From Silene conica (taxonomy: Eukaryota > Streptophyta > Magnoliopsida > Caryophyllales > Caryophyllaceae): DNA of 64,000 nt. The notes beneath the pieces were generated by a model. The model ran no database searches, was not told the origin of the DNA, and saw only the letters and a program-made list of their open reading frames with translations. The translations under genes and the position numbers were made by a program. Each line of letters starts with the position of its first letter. Position 1 is the stretch's first letter. Location of the stretch: positions 23,096,247 through 23,160,246 of the forward strand of contig CM055319.2 in the NCBI GenBank assembly GCA_029255685.2, given 5' to 3'. This document shows, one piece after another, positions 22,936-32,871 of the stretch.

Positions 22936-23240
22936 AATTTGATTTCCAACAATTTATTTGAATTAAACAAGATAGTCCATTATGTACTCATTTCAAACTC
23001 TACTCGGTACTTTCAATATAAATTTATTCATTTATAAGCTTTTGATTTCCAACAATTTCTTTCCATTAAACAAGATCATCCATTATGTACTCATTTAAAT
23101 TGCATTTTCCAATCTAAATTTATTGGTCCATAGGTTCTTTGATTTCCACAAATTTCTTTCAATTAAACAAAATAATCCATTGTATACTTTCCTAAATTGT
23201 ACTTGTGAATCTAATATTGCTCATTTGTTTTAAATCCGTT
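22936..23240. repeat. Degenerate tandem repeat, about 100-bp period, three copies
   Basis: The words GATTTCCAACAATTT, ATTAAACAAGAT and CCATTATGTACTCATTT recur with starts near 22941, 23044 and 23141. Copies differ by many substitutions, so the array is old. No reading frame is shared between the copies. Confidence 0.65.
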
Positions 23241-23370
23241 CAATAATTATAATCTTTAAACTTTCAGGTCAATATATTTGATCATTTGAAACTCTATAAC
23301 GACATAAAAATGGTTCCACTCGAATAGGAAAAATATTGCTTTAAGATCAAATAAGGCCCTGTTCTTTTGG

Positions 23371-23630
23371 ACTGAAACTGAACTGAACTGAACTGAACTG
23401 AACTTATAGGATCTGAACTGAACTGAACTGAACTTATAGGAACTGAACTGAACTTATAGGAACTGAACTTAACTGAACTTATAGGAACTGAACTTATAGG
23501 AACTGAACTGAACTTATAGGAACTGAACTGAACTGAACTGAACTTATAGGAACTGAACTGAACTTATAGGAACTGAACTGAACTGAACTGAACTTATAGG
23601 ATCTGAACTGAACTAAACTTATAAAAGCCG
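23371..23630. repeat. Left GAACT/CTTATAGG array
   Basis: A higher-order mixture of GAACT pentamers and GAACTTATAGG units, with occasional GATCTGAACT variants, nearly without other bases. The unit length varies (11, 16, 21, 26 bases), as expected from slippage by 5-bp steps. Confidence 0.9.
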
Positions 23631-23663
23631 AACTTAATTAACTTTATTTTAATTTAAGTCAAC

Positions 23664-23700
<37 letters not shown>

Positions 23701-23736
23701 GTTATTATTGTTGTTATTGTTGTTATTATTATTATT

Positions 23737-23775
<39 letters not shown>

Positions 23776-23797
23776 ATTATTATTATTATTATTATCC
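23664..23797. repeat. ATT/GTT trinucleotide microsatellite
   Basis: About 45 uninterrupted trinucleotides: a run of ATT, a mixed ATT/GTT stretch, a run of about eleven GTT, then ATT again. It is likely to be length-variable between individuals. Confidence 0.95.
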
Positions 23798-23963
23798 AAT
23801 AGATGACATTGATAAAAAATTAGTCTAAAACACAAGGTAGTTTAAAATATTTTCAACTTTATATATAATGACTTGTTAATAGCTCATACATTATACTACA
23901 ATTACATTACGATAAAAATAATTCACTATTACAATTTTCTCTAACCATTTATTTTCTCTAACA

Positions 23964-24083
23964 ATGGCGATGAAGAAACTGATTAATGGGAGAGTGACAA
24001 TTGGTGAGGTGAGGGCGTCGTATGATGAGTTGTTGTTTTTTGGCATTGATGAGGATGATAGTTTGTCATTAATTAGAGAGTAA
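23964..24083 (+). other. 39-codon open frame inside the repeat-armed MITE
   Basis: The frame starts ATGGCGATGAAG and encodes a short peptide beginning MAMKKLINGRVTIGEVRASY, with an acidic end GIDEDDSLS. It has higher GC and a more protein-like composition than the flanking AT-rich DNA. I do not recognise it. It could be a remnant of a captured gene or of a lost transposase-linked protein, or chance. Confidence 0.25.
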
Positions 24084-24209
24084 AAGACGGGTAAATTATT
24101 AATGAATTGTTTTTTTATAGATGACGTGTATCGACTAATTAAAACGAAATGTTTGTATCGGTTGTTAAAAATAATATTCCGTATATAACTTTTCTTAATT
24201 GGGTTTATA

Positions 24210-24432
24210 TGAACTGAACTTATAGGAACTGAACTGAACTGAACTGAACTTATAGGAACTGAACTGAACTTATAGGAACTGAACTGAACTGAACTGAACT
24301 TATAGGAACTGAACTGAACTTATAGGAACTGAACTGAACTGAACTTATAGGATCTGAACTGAACTGAACTTATAGAAACTGAACTAAACTTATAGGAACT
24401 GAACTGAACTGAACTGAACTTATAGGATCTGA
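24210..24432. repeat. Right GAACT/CTTATAGG array
   Basis: Same unit family and same orientation as the left array at 23371-23630, ending GAAGTGAACTTAAATTAAG next to the right terminal inverted repeat. Confidence 0.9.
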
Positions 24433-24479
24433 AGTGAACTTAAATTAAGTGACTTGAAGTCCAAAAGAACAGGGCCTAA

Positions 24480-26826
24480 TACACACAACCATTACACTAT
24501 TTATTAGTAAATTAAAAACTTAAAAGGTTTGATACATTGCTTTCCTCTAAAAAAGAGTTGATTAGGAGTATAATAAAATGTATCAAAACACCTTTTGGAA
24601 AACAACTACAACTACAACTACAATTACAATTACAAGTACAACTACAAGTAGAGTAGATATAAATTATGAAAATCCTCACCCACTCTTGATTATCCAAATT
24701 AAAATCAAACTAATTAATTAAATGAGTCTAAATCAATAATTTTGGTTGTTATCATAACATAATCATTATTAAATAAAAATAAAAAAAAGCAACAACCTCC
24801 CTTTCCCTTTTGTATTCTTAATTAAGTGAATTGTGTGCATAATTAATTAGCTCTGATTATGCATTTGCTTCAGCTTTACTTACTTCTCTAACTAAGCGGC
24901 TTTGGTGGGTCATTAGTCATTACTACTACTCATCAGTCATCACACACCATTTTGTTGCTTCATTCTTCACTTTGCAAAATTCAGGATTCAACCAAACTTG
25001 CCACATTAAGGAATTAATCTCTTCCTTATCACGCACGCGCGACACGGGTATGTTATTTGTTTACCTTTTATATTCACTATCGCGTATTCTAATAGAAGTT
25101 TTCTTGGTTGGAGAATGTTTTTTTAAAGTAAGCAACTTTTTCTTCATTTTCTTGTTTTTATGTATTCAAACTTTCTATTTATTTTGCATTGCTCCAGCCA
25201 GACCCCAGAGGTGGAGCAACAATACACAATTGGGGTCGTAAAATTTCTTCCCTTTTGTTTTATATTTATACTAAGTAGGTCTGGTCTCGTGTGTTAGAGA
25301 CATTTGGGCAGCAACAATCCATAACTTTTAGCTATTTTTTTGGGTATTCAGGGTAGCGAGTGTCACACCTTGCTACCGGCTAGCTTAGCTCGGCCCCTGC
25401 ATTGCTCTGCGATGTGAGACTGTGAGTGTGCCCAGTTTCTCCCTTTTTTTGTATTATAATTTGATGATATATAGTATCATCTTTAAATTGAGAAAAGTTT
25501 GTAGTTTTGATTTTTAGAGGTTCAATTAGCACAGTAGCAGTACTGCAGTAGGATGAAAATACAAAAAATGTGGAATTTCCATTGACAAAATTGACCATTC
25601 AACCAATTTATTAATTGTCATTTCTTATTCCTGATCTGTTTTCAATTTAGTAGTTTCAGTAGTCTCTTCTGATGCAATTTGTGCCATCATTTGTCCTCAC
25701 TTGATTCACTAACTTGCCTTTAAATTCATATCTGTTAACTATTTTTTAAGCACTTTTCAGCAATTTGTGATTACTAGTAAGTCTAATGGGTCAAGTTGTC
25801 CAACTTGGTTAGATAAGACTTGTCTTTTCCTCCTCAAATGGGTATCTTTGACCCGTCGCGATATACCCGTGACAAATGCGAATTTGTGATTACTTTATCA
25901 TGGTGCTTAAATGTTTTGTTTTTTTGTTTGACTGGTTAGAGTAATATTGGGTAGATGATCGGCTAAAATAAATCGGTATTTGTGAGAGGGGACAATATAA
26001 ATGTGCACCAATTCTTATTTCAGACCGTCATATCCGTCTGAAATAATAAAACGGGTACCATTTTATCTCACAAAAAACCCATTTAGAGAGTGAGTGGGAA
26101 AGCACACTATCCATGTACTTTCACACTTGTGAGAGGTTTTATTGTTTCAGACCGAATTTACGGTTTGAAGCAAGACGACTGATAAATGTGATGGGCGGAC
26201 AGTGGATCAGGTGGCTGATTTTGAGGTTTTAGAATTTATGGAGTGGATTAGTTCGGTTGATAGGTTGATATAGGAAGTGCAATTTCACAGGAAAATACTC
26301 GGAATTTTCAAACTTGTTTGGTTGCCGATGTGGGAAGTAATTCCCATGAGAATTCCAACTTACTAAGGGGGACTAGATAATGTTTAATTTGGAATTCACT
26401 ATTGGAACTCCTACATTTGACATGCTGCATTTCTCCATGCGTGTCAAAATAGGGATGCAGTCCTCGACACTGCTCGAATAGCCAGTAATACAAATACCTA
26501 TTTACCATGATGCTTGTAATGCTATCAATGTTGACGGAAAAAAGAAGCATGTGATGATAAATATAAAATGCCTGGACATTACAAGGAAACTGAATTTGAA
26601 AATTGGGGTTGCAGTCACTATTAGAATACTAGTTCTTGCTGAAAGTTAAATGCTGGTGTCAAAACTTACCGCCACACACTAATATGGGGTCACCCATATG
26701 CAATGCCTCCCATTTATAATACACTCTTTAACTCTTGTTGATTTATTTCATAATGTTTTCAGGCATAAGATAAAATCAAATAAAGAATAGAGTGCTCTGT
26801 TAACATCTGAATACCCGATTATCAGA
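24480..26826. other. IQD upstream region: promoter, leader, probable 5' UTR intron
   Basis: A CTACAA/TTACAA microsatellite lies at about 24604-24650. A plausible non-coding first exon ends at CGCGCGACACGG with a GTATGT donor at 25048. A good acceptor (TTCATAATGTTTTCAG, ending 26762) stands 64 bases before the IQD start codon. The intervening 1.7 kb would be a 5' UTR intron and contains a small inverted-repeat element at 26017-26172. The splice inference is from signal sequences only. Confidence 0.4.
26017..26172. mobile_element. Possible 155-bp inverted-repeat MITE
   Basis: The left end TATTTCAGACCGTCATATCC and the inverted right end GCTTCAAACCGTAAATTCGG share the CA(G/A)ACCGT core, and both termini are themselves palindromic (CAGACCG...CGTCTG). 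No target duplication was determined. Confidence 0.4.
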
Positions 26827-29319
26827 ATGGGATCTGGAAATTGGTTCAAGACAATTATTAGCAAGAGGAAAGTGAAAGTTGACAAATCAAGCCTAGCACA
26901 GGTTTGCAGCCTAATTTTTTTATCATGTTTTGTGTTGCAACTTCCTTAGATATTTAAGATGTAGTTTTACCATTCAAAAATATAGTATTTGAGCCTCAAT
27001 GATTCACTCAGTTTCTGAGTAACATAACATCTATAACTCTATAAGTATACCCCAAAAAGGGAAGGAATTTCTGAGTAGGATTCTTATTTTGCTCGTGTCT
27101 ATCCAACTGATACATTATGAATCAAGGCACAAAGACAGCTAATTGCTTCATGTTCTTCAGATATTTGTTGATTCGTGTTAATCACATAGTAATATCACAT
27201 TGCATGGATTTACAGGGTTCTAACAAGACAAGTGGCTCGAAAAGTAAAGACCTTAATCTAGAGGACAATGGCAGTGGCAAGGTCAGCTCTAAATCTAATG
27301 GTGCTCTTCCAAAGCTCAGTGAAGATGTTGCAGCGACTAGGATACAGACTGCAATCAGGGCCTACATGGTACATTATGAACTTGGCTATTCTTCCATATG
27401 ATTTCAAGACTTACAATTATTCCGCTGAGTTAGCTTTGAAAGGCGCAAGGCACTCCAATGGGATGAACATTTCTGGAAGGACTTTCTGTCTCAAGGAGTT
27501 TTAACTTTTAAAACCCCCACATGTTTTTTTAAGTACAAGTTGTTTTTACCAAACTAAGTTTGCCTAATCCTAACAATTTATAGTATACAACCCCATAATG
27601 AAAGGAATACGATGTCAATGGAACAAATATTTGCAATCTAGAAGAAAATACTGTCGAAATTTCATAGTATTATGCTTTGCAATCTAGAACTTGTCCATAA
27701 CGCACGCCTAAGACATTTTTTTGCTAATGGCCTTAATAAGCCTTGCGTCCTGTCCCCTAGACGCTGCTTTAGGTGTGCTTTTTTAAACTAAAGCTTGCCA
27801 AATGCTAGAAGCTGTTCTTTTTTTGGGTAATGTAAATAGTCAGGGTGGTAGGATGATAGTTTCTAATGCTTCATGAATTTTTGTTTTGTCTGCAGGCAAG
27901 GAAAACTGTAAGGCGTATGAAAGGTACAATAAGATTCCAGAAACATACAGAACTTAAGTCAGTGAAAAGACAATCTACGAGCACATTAGCTCATCTGCAT
28001 TCATGGAGTAGGATACAATCTGAAATTAGAAACCGCCGTCTGAGTATGGTTATTGAAGGACGTCGCACGCAAAAGAAGCTAGATAGCCAACTGAAGCTTG
28101 AGGCAAAACTTCATGACTTGGAGGTATGTATGATAGTCAAGATCAACTTATAAGATTAGACTGCCATTTTTCACTTGTTTCAAAGAGAAGTGTTTTTGCT
28201 GGCAAATCATGGATTTACTGCCTTCAAATGATTATTAAGTGCATCTTTCCTTCTCTAGGTTCAAAGAGACCAAAACTCCCTCCCTCGTTGCATTGGCCGT
28301 ATGTAACCTTATTATTGAAACATGAAACCATTGTATCAGATAACTTCCCAGTGCATTGCGACAGACTTACAGAGTTAAGGTTTTGCTACCACGACCAGCT
28401 ACTGCATTCTGAGGCAGTATCTGCCACATTTCTTATAGGAAGGCCGAGAGTAGGCTGCAGCAACTGATTCCAAATGTCTCAAACTGAGATTTAGTACTAT
28501 GTATATGCTATTTTGACAGGTGGAGTGGAATTGTGGGGCTGATACAATGGAGGAGATACTAGCAAGAATACATCAAAAAGAAGAGGCAGCAGTGAAGAGG
28601 GAGCGAGCAATGGCTTACGCGTTCAACCATCAAGTAAATAGCTACATTAATCATAATTATGTTTATATTTCGCTTGGATTTTACTTACTCCAACCATTTG
28701 TGTTGCTTCTTTTGACTTTGTTGGTAACCTTTGACCATAATTCACCAAATATATGTGAAGTTACAGGGCTTAATGTTGCATTAGTCACCTTTGATTTATC
28801 AAATTAATTATTTTCAAATTTTTTAAAACTAGTTTAAGAAAATAGTGGTCAAAGATTCAAAGATGACTATCAAAATCAAAGGAGGCAATACAAATAGCAG
28901 GAAGAAAGTATTGCCCTTGCTTTTTACTACTGTATTTGACTTTGTACAATGCATGATTGTAGTGGAGGGCAAATTGCAACCAAAATCAAGGCCCTTATGC
29001 TTCGGAACTTGGGAAAAACAACTGGGGTTGGAGCTGGAAGGAACGATGGATTGCTGCCCGGCCGTGGGAAAACCGACTGCCATCTCCATCCATCAGTCCA
29101 AAGGTGCAAAATAAGCCGACAATCAAGGTTGGGAAGAACAGCTATCTTTTATCTACTCAGAAACCAGTTCCTTCCAAATCCGCCATGCTTAATTTAAAGA
29201 CAACTGAAAAAGGCAGGAGATTGTCGTACCCAGGAGCCGATAAACCAGTTGTGAAAAAATCAGACACTCCTACGAAACTACAAGAAGCAACTGTTGAGAA
29301 AACGAAGTTGGTGTGTTAG
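26827..29319 (+). CDS. IQD (IQ67-domain) calmodulin-binding protein, 5 exons, 308 aa
   Basis: Exons: 26827-26901, 27216-27368, 27896-28123, 28520-28633, 28963-29319; all introns are GT-AG and phase 0. The IQ67 domain begins about residue 61 (EDVAATRIQTAIRAYM). It is split after its 16th codon by a phase-0 intron, the known signature of this family, and continues ARKTVRRMKG, LAHLHSWSRIQSEIRNRRLS and QLKLEAKLHDLE. The first IQ motif (IQ-TAIRAYMARK) and the later RIQSEIRNRR motif are visible. The C-terminal family motif NWGWSWKERWIAARPW lies in exon 5. Known for the family: plant proteins that bind calmodulin through IQ67 and act as scaffolds on microtubules, membrane or in the nucleus. The N terminus MGSGNWFKTIISKRK is typical and basic. 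The gene looks complete and ends 445 bases from the convergent TCP gene. The subgroup is not resolved. Confidence 0.92.
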
Positions 29320-29763
29320 GAGAAAACATACAGATTCAGAGATCCCCCTCGTTATTTCCAATCAATCGTCTTCATTTAAATGCTATTATTATTAATCTTA
29401 TTATCAAAAATTACTTAAATTATGTATACTTGCTGGTGTGTGTATAGTTTGCCAATTGATACTGAATAAACATATAGGCACTCATCTGGCTTCGGTCATT
29501 TCCGTTAAATTTTTTCACTTTTTCCTTGCAATTTCATTTCAATTTGTAAATGTTGAAGAGAATGTACTATTTATGATGTATATATAATGCAGTTTTGAAA
29601 GATAATCCATGGATGCTGTGACCCTGCAATACAGTCTTTATTTTTAACATTCACTAGAGTTGTAAGTTGTAACTCATTAGAAAAAGGGATGCATACACTG
29701 AACTACCATAAAACTGACAAGGGCATTAAAAAAGAGGCAAGCTTGTAATCTTGCATACAAGTT
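29320..29763. other. Spacer between convergent IQD and TCP genes
   Basis: About 440 AT-rich bases that must hold both 3' UTRs. On the + strand, ACTGAATAAACATATAG near 29460 contains AATAAA, a candidate polyadenylation signal for the IQD gene about 145 bases past its stop. No other feature is seen. Confidence 0.45.
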
Positions 29764-30381
29764 TCAAATATCAGCCATTGATTCAACATGATTGTTGGAT
29801 GCTGCCATGGGAAATATTTCCTGATTAAACCCCTCAAACTCTTCCTCATATTCATGCCTTTGAGTAGAATTATACGACTTTGAAACATCGTTAGAGAACA
29901 GAACTCTGACAGATGCTTCACATGAGGACGAAGGAAAGCATGAATTTTCGATCATGTGAGTGTGAGGATATAACGCAGAGTTGTCCATGTAACAGTTTCC
30001 TGATGAGTTGTTTACATAATCAGATAAGCTGGAGATGTTCTGAACATATACAGCTTCCTCAAATTCTCCGTCATCAACCATTTTGAGGTCATTGGAGTGA
30101 CCCGGCCGAACAAGGTAATCATAGTGTTGAGAAGAAATGTCGAATAACTTATCAATGGAGTGTTTAGACTTCTCGATAAGCCACTGAATGGTCTCGCTGG
30201 CAGTTTGATAGCCAAGTCGATCCTGGACATCGTAGAATTGAATAGCTGTCTGGGGTGACAAGCGAACCCTCCGGTCTTTTGGACCTTGGACAGTGTCGAC
30301 TTTAGTTGGGCGATATTTTCGCTTTGAAGGCGGTGTGATAGGCCCACCTAGAATGTCAACTGTGATTCCTGATGCACCCAT
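29764..30381 (-). CDS. TCP transcription factor, CIN-like class II, divergent, 205 aa
   Basis: A single uninterrupted frame. After a short N terminus (MGASGITVDILGGPITPPSK), the TCP basic helix-loop-helix domain runs from about residue 20 to 80. It reads RKYRPTKVDTVQGPKDRRVRL, then SPQTAIQFYDVQDRLGY (helix I), and TASETIQWLIEKSKHSIDKL (helix II). TAIQFYDVQDRLGY and the loop length match CIN-type class II TCPs, which bind GGNCCC-type sites and control leaf growth and differentiation. The usual KDRHSKV start of the basic region is changed to KYRPTKV. No sequence resembling a miR319 target site was noticed, which would place it nearer the TCP5/13/17 group. It is short for this class. An acceptor-like GGTACAG directly precedes the ATG, so a 5' UTR intron or an upstream exon is possible. 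Confidence 0.85.
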   Translation of the reverse strand: MGASGITVDILGGPITPPSKRKYRPTKVDTVQGPKDRRVRLSPQTAIQFYDVQDRLGYQTASETIQWLIEKSKHSIDKLFDISSQHYDYLVRPGHSNDLKMVDDGEFEEAVYVQNISSLSDYVNNSSGNCYMDNSALYPHTHMIENSCFPSSSCEASVRVLFSNDVSKSYNSTQRHEYEEEFEGFNQEIFPMAASNNHVESMADI

Positions 30382-32381
30382 CTGTACCGCTCAGGTAGTT
30401 TTGGCGGAGTATTAGCTTCCGTTTCACAAATATTACCAAAATGAATGTAATGATTTAGGTAGCGTTTTAAGTAGTACTTATGGCTGTGTGTTGTTATAAA
30501 GTGTTCCAATAATTGACATCATTTTGGCGTCTCCTTCATCCACTGTATAACTTTTAGAAGTTGCATCAGAAGAAGAACAGGATCTTGATTCTTCTTGATT
30601 CCCTGTAGAAATAGTTATTGTGTCAGCTTGTGAACCCTTGATATGACGTTGCTTACACTATCATTCAAAAATCCTGCAAAAAACAAAACGACAGCCAATA
30701 TCAGTTCATATGTTAGGTAGTTTAGCTGCCTTAAATCACGGAGGAGTATTTAATTCCAGTCCTCGCATTGATGCTATATAGAGTACTACATATGATTAAT
30801 GTGAAGGATTCATTTGTCAGATATAGTTGTGAGTCTCACCCGCGAACTAATATTCATTGCCTCTGATAACCAAATAAGCGGAAATGCTTAACGATGGCTT
30901 GGAAACCCATATCAATAGAGGCTGCCTAAAATTTATGCAGTCTTCAACAATCATTCAAATAAAACCTATTTATGAATAATGGTAACATACACCAAAACAT
31001 ACAGATTTAACTCAAAAAAGTGACACTGTTGTAGTGTTGGTTCATGTCTGTAGACAAAAACAATTCCATGCATTTGAAGAAACCTGCTGACGGTAAAACT
31101 GTTTAGTAATCGGCAGTAACTAGTAGCTACTCTAGTACGGAGTAACCACTTTTGGCGCTTATAGTCGTCAGTTATATTGGCTACTCTTTGTTCTATAGTA
31201 TCATGTTCATGTAAATTCACTACATTTATATCCATTGTTACGGACCCGGACACAGACCTGGACCCGTGTGGTTATGACCAACACTTGTCGTTGTATATTT
31301 TCATGGACGAAATCTTTATGGAATAAATAAATGCAATGAAGTTAATTGAAGATAGAGAGGAGGATGCAAATATGCAATGAAGTTTTCATGTAATCTTAAA
31401 ACTGAGGTTAACATGTGATGTGAGATGGGGATCAGCTTGAGGTATCTCTATCTGAATGACTGAATGAAAGTAACAAACATAACTAAAACTTCTGTTTGTA
31501 CTATATTTTCAATCGAGTAATGTGTTTCTTTTGCGGGCCACCTTTATATCGGAATAGGTAAACAAATAACCTGGATCAGGACCAAGACCGGTACGGAGGA
31601 AGTATTAAGCCTCCCATTAAGGATTCGAACCCGTGACCTTTGATTACACTAGCTTAGATATCATAATAGATGAACCATTTTAACCAAAATTTCAAGATTG
31701 AATCCCAACTATTATTAATATTCCTATTAGTTTTTTACCGGAAACAAACAGTTGGTCCTGTTGCATCATAAGAGTACATGCGAATTCCATCCTTGAAGGA
31801 GTATATGAAAGTGACAATGTAACATATGTGTAACATGGTATGTGTCTTTTGTTGTTCCCTTTTACATAAATCATGTGTGCTCGCTCGTACACCACGCTTC
31901 TCTACTTCTTACTATGTCTTCTGCAATTAACCTCACATGTCGCCTGCATACGCTTCTTTGTCCCCCCTATACATTTCTGGAAGCTTCAATATTATTTAAT
32001 CAGAATTGTAAGTGAGAGCTATTTAGGTGTACGAGCTGCAAATCTACACAAATAAAGTCCTAAACCAATCGCACTCTACAACTCAATCGTTAGGATTGCA
32101 TTAGATAAGAATGAAGAGAGCATATGTCAATATTATAACATTAATTTTTAATCAAGTTATATTTATTCATGACGAAAATGATTGTAACGCACACTATCAC
32201 AGATTTAGCCACTAATAACGGTTAAAAACCGTAACTAAAAAAAGCGTACATTGTCATTGTGTCCACTGTCCAATGTTATTACTTAGAACGGTTAAATTTT
32301 TTAACATAACCGTTGTTGTTACATATGACTACAGATGCACATTCAAGAGGATAATCAGATATGATTCATTCAAGCACATTC
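30382..32381. other. TCP upstream region and repeat-rich spacer
   Basis: About 2 kb with no gene seen. It should contain the TCP promoter and leader (30382 rightwards). The part from about 31600 is a SINE-like fragment. Near 32192, CACTATCACAGATTTAGCC with repeated AACGGTTA/ACCGT words could be a CACTA-transposon end. The last 45 bases hold a short direct repeat (CACATTCAAG) next to the Copia insertion point. Confidence 0.45.
31608..31735 (-). mobile_element. tRNA-head SINE-like fragment
   Basis: On the - strand it reads TTTTGGTTAAAATGGTTCAT (box A-like), then AAGGTCACGGGTTCGAATCC (box B) about 35 bases later. It carries the 14-mer CTATTATTAATATT (+ strand 31709-31722), also found beside two related sites near 62.3 and 63.7 kb. 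The family is not identified and only one end is clear. Confidence 0.4.
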
Positions 32382-32871
32382 TGTAAGTTATTTATTCTTA
32401 ATTAGTATGTTTAATATTACTGAACAACATACAAGTGATTAAATAAAGCGGAAGCGATAAATAGGATCGAAAATAAAACCTCCAGCCATTGCTAATCGGA
32501 TTCTTGAACAGCTTTATCAACCCCAAAGTATTAATCTGAATTTCTGAAGAACACTGTAGTCGTCTGATTTCGGTTCTAAACCCTCACTGCTCACTTATTT
32601 AGATGGTGTAGTTTTCTTAAAGGAGAGTAGATTTAGTGACCTAATTAATCAGAATATGTATTCTCTTATATATTGCTCTTTCCATCAAAGAGCAGTGTTT
32701 GAACACAACACAAATAAGGTAGTGATTTCCTAGATGGGAGAGAATTCAAGAGCAGATTAGAGTCCATAGTTTGACTGCCTCATTAATGGGACATATAATT
32801 AGGATTTGTTATAAGACTATTAATATTATTAATAATAATATCTAGTCAATTAATTATAAAAAAATCCAACA
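32382..32871 (-). repeat. 3' LTR of the nested-host Copia element
   Basis: This LTR is 490 bp with TG...CA ends (TGTAAGTTA ... TCCAACA in + orientation). The polypurine tract of the element (CCAAGTGGGAGAA on the - strand) directly adjoins it at 32872-32884. Confidence 0.95.

Larger units (their letters stand above)
23355..24476. mobile_element. 1.1 kb MITE with two GAACTGAACTTATAGG-type arrays
   Basis: A perfect 19-bp terminal inverted repeat, GGCCCTGTTCTTTTGGACT, bounds the element, with TAA on both sides (23352-23354 and 24477-24479), a PIF/Harbinger-type target. The left arm (about 23371-23630) and right arm (about 24210-24432) are filled with arrays built from GAACTGAACT and GAACTTATAGG words, in the same orientation in both arms. 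The centre has an ATT/GTT microsatellite (23664-23797) and a 39-codon open frame at 23964-24083. No transposase is visible. Confidence 0.75.

Noticed and set aside
22752-23037. Phe/Ile/Lys-rich frames on both strands
   Set aside because: AT-rich background within a degenerate tandem repeat; no domain.
23371-24432. GAACT arrays considered as telomeric or centromeric satellite
   Set aside because: They are bounded by MITE terminal inverted repeats and total only about 0.5 kb; the unit does not match plant telomere repeats.
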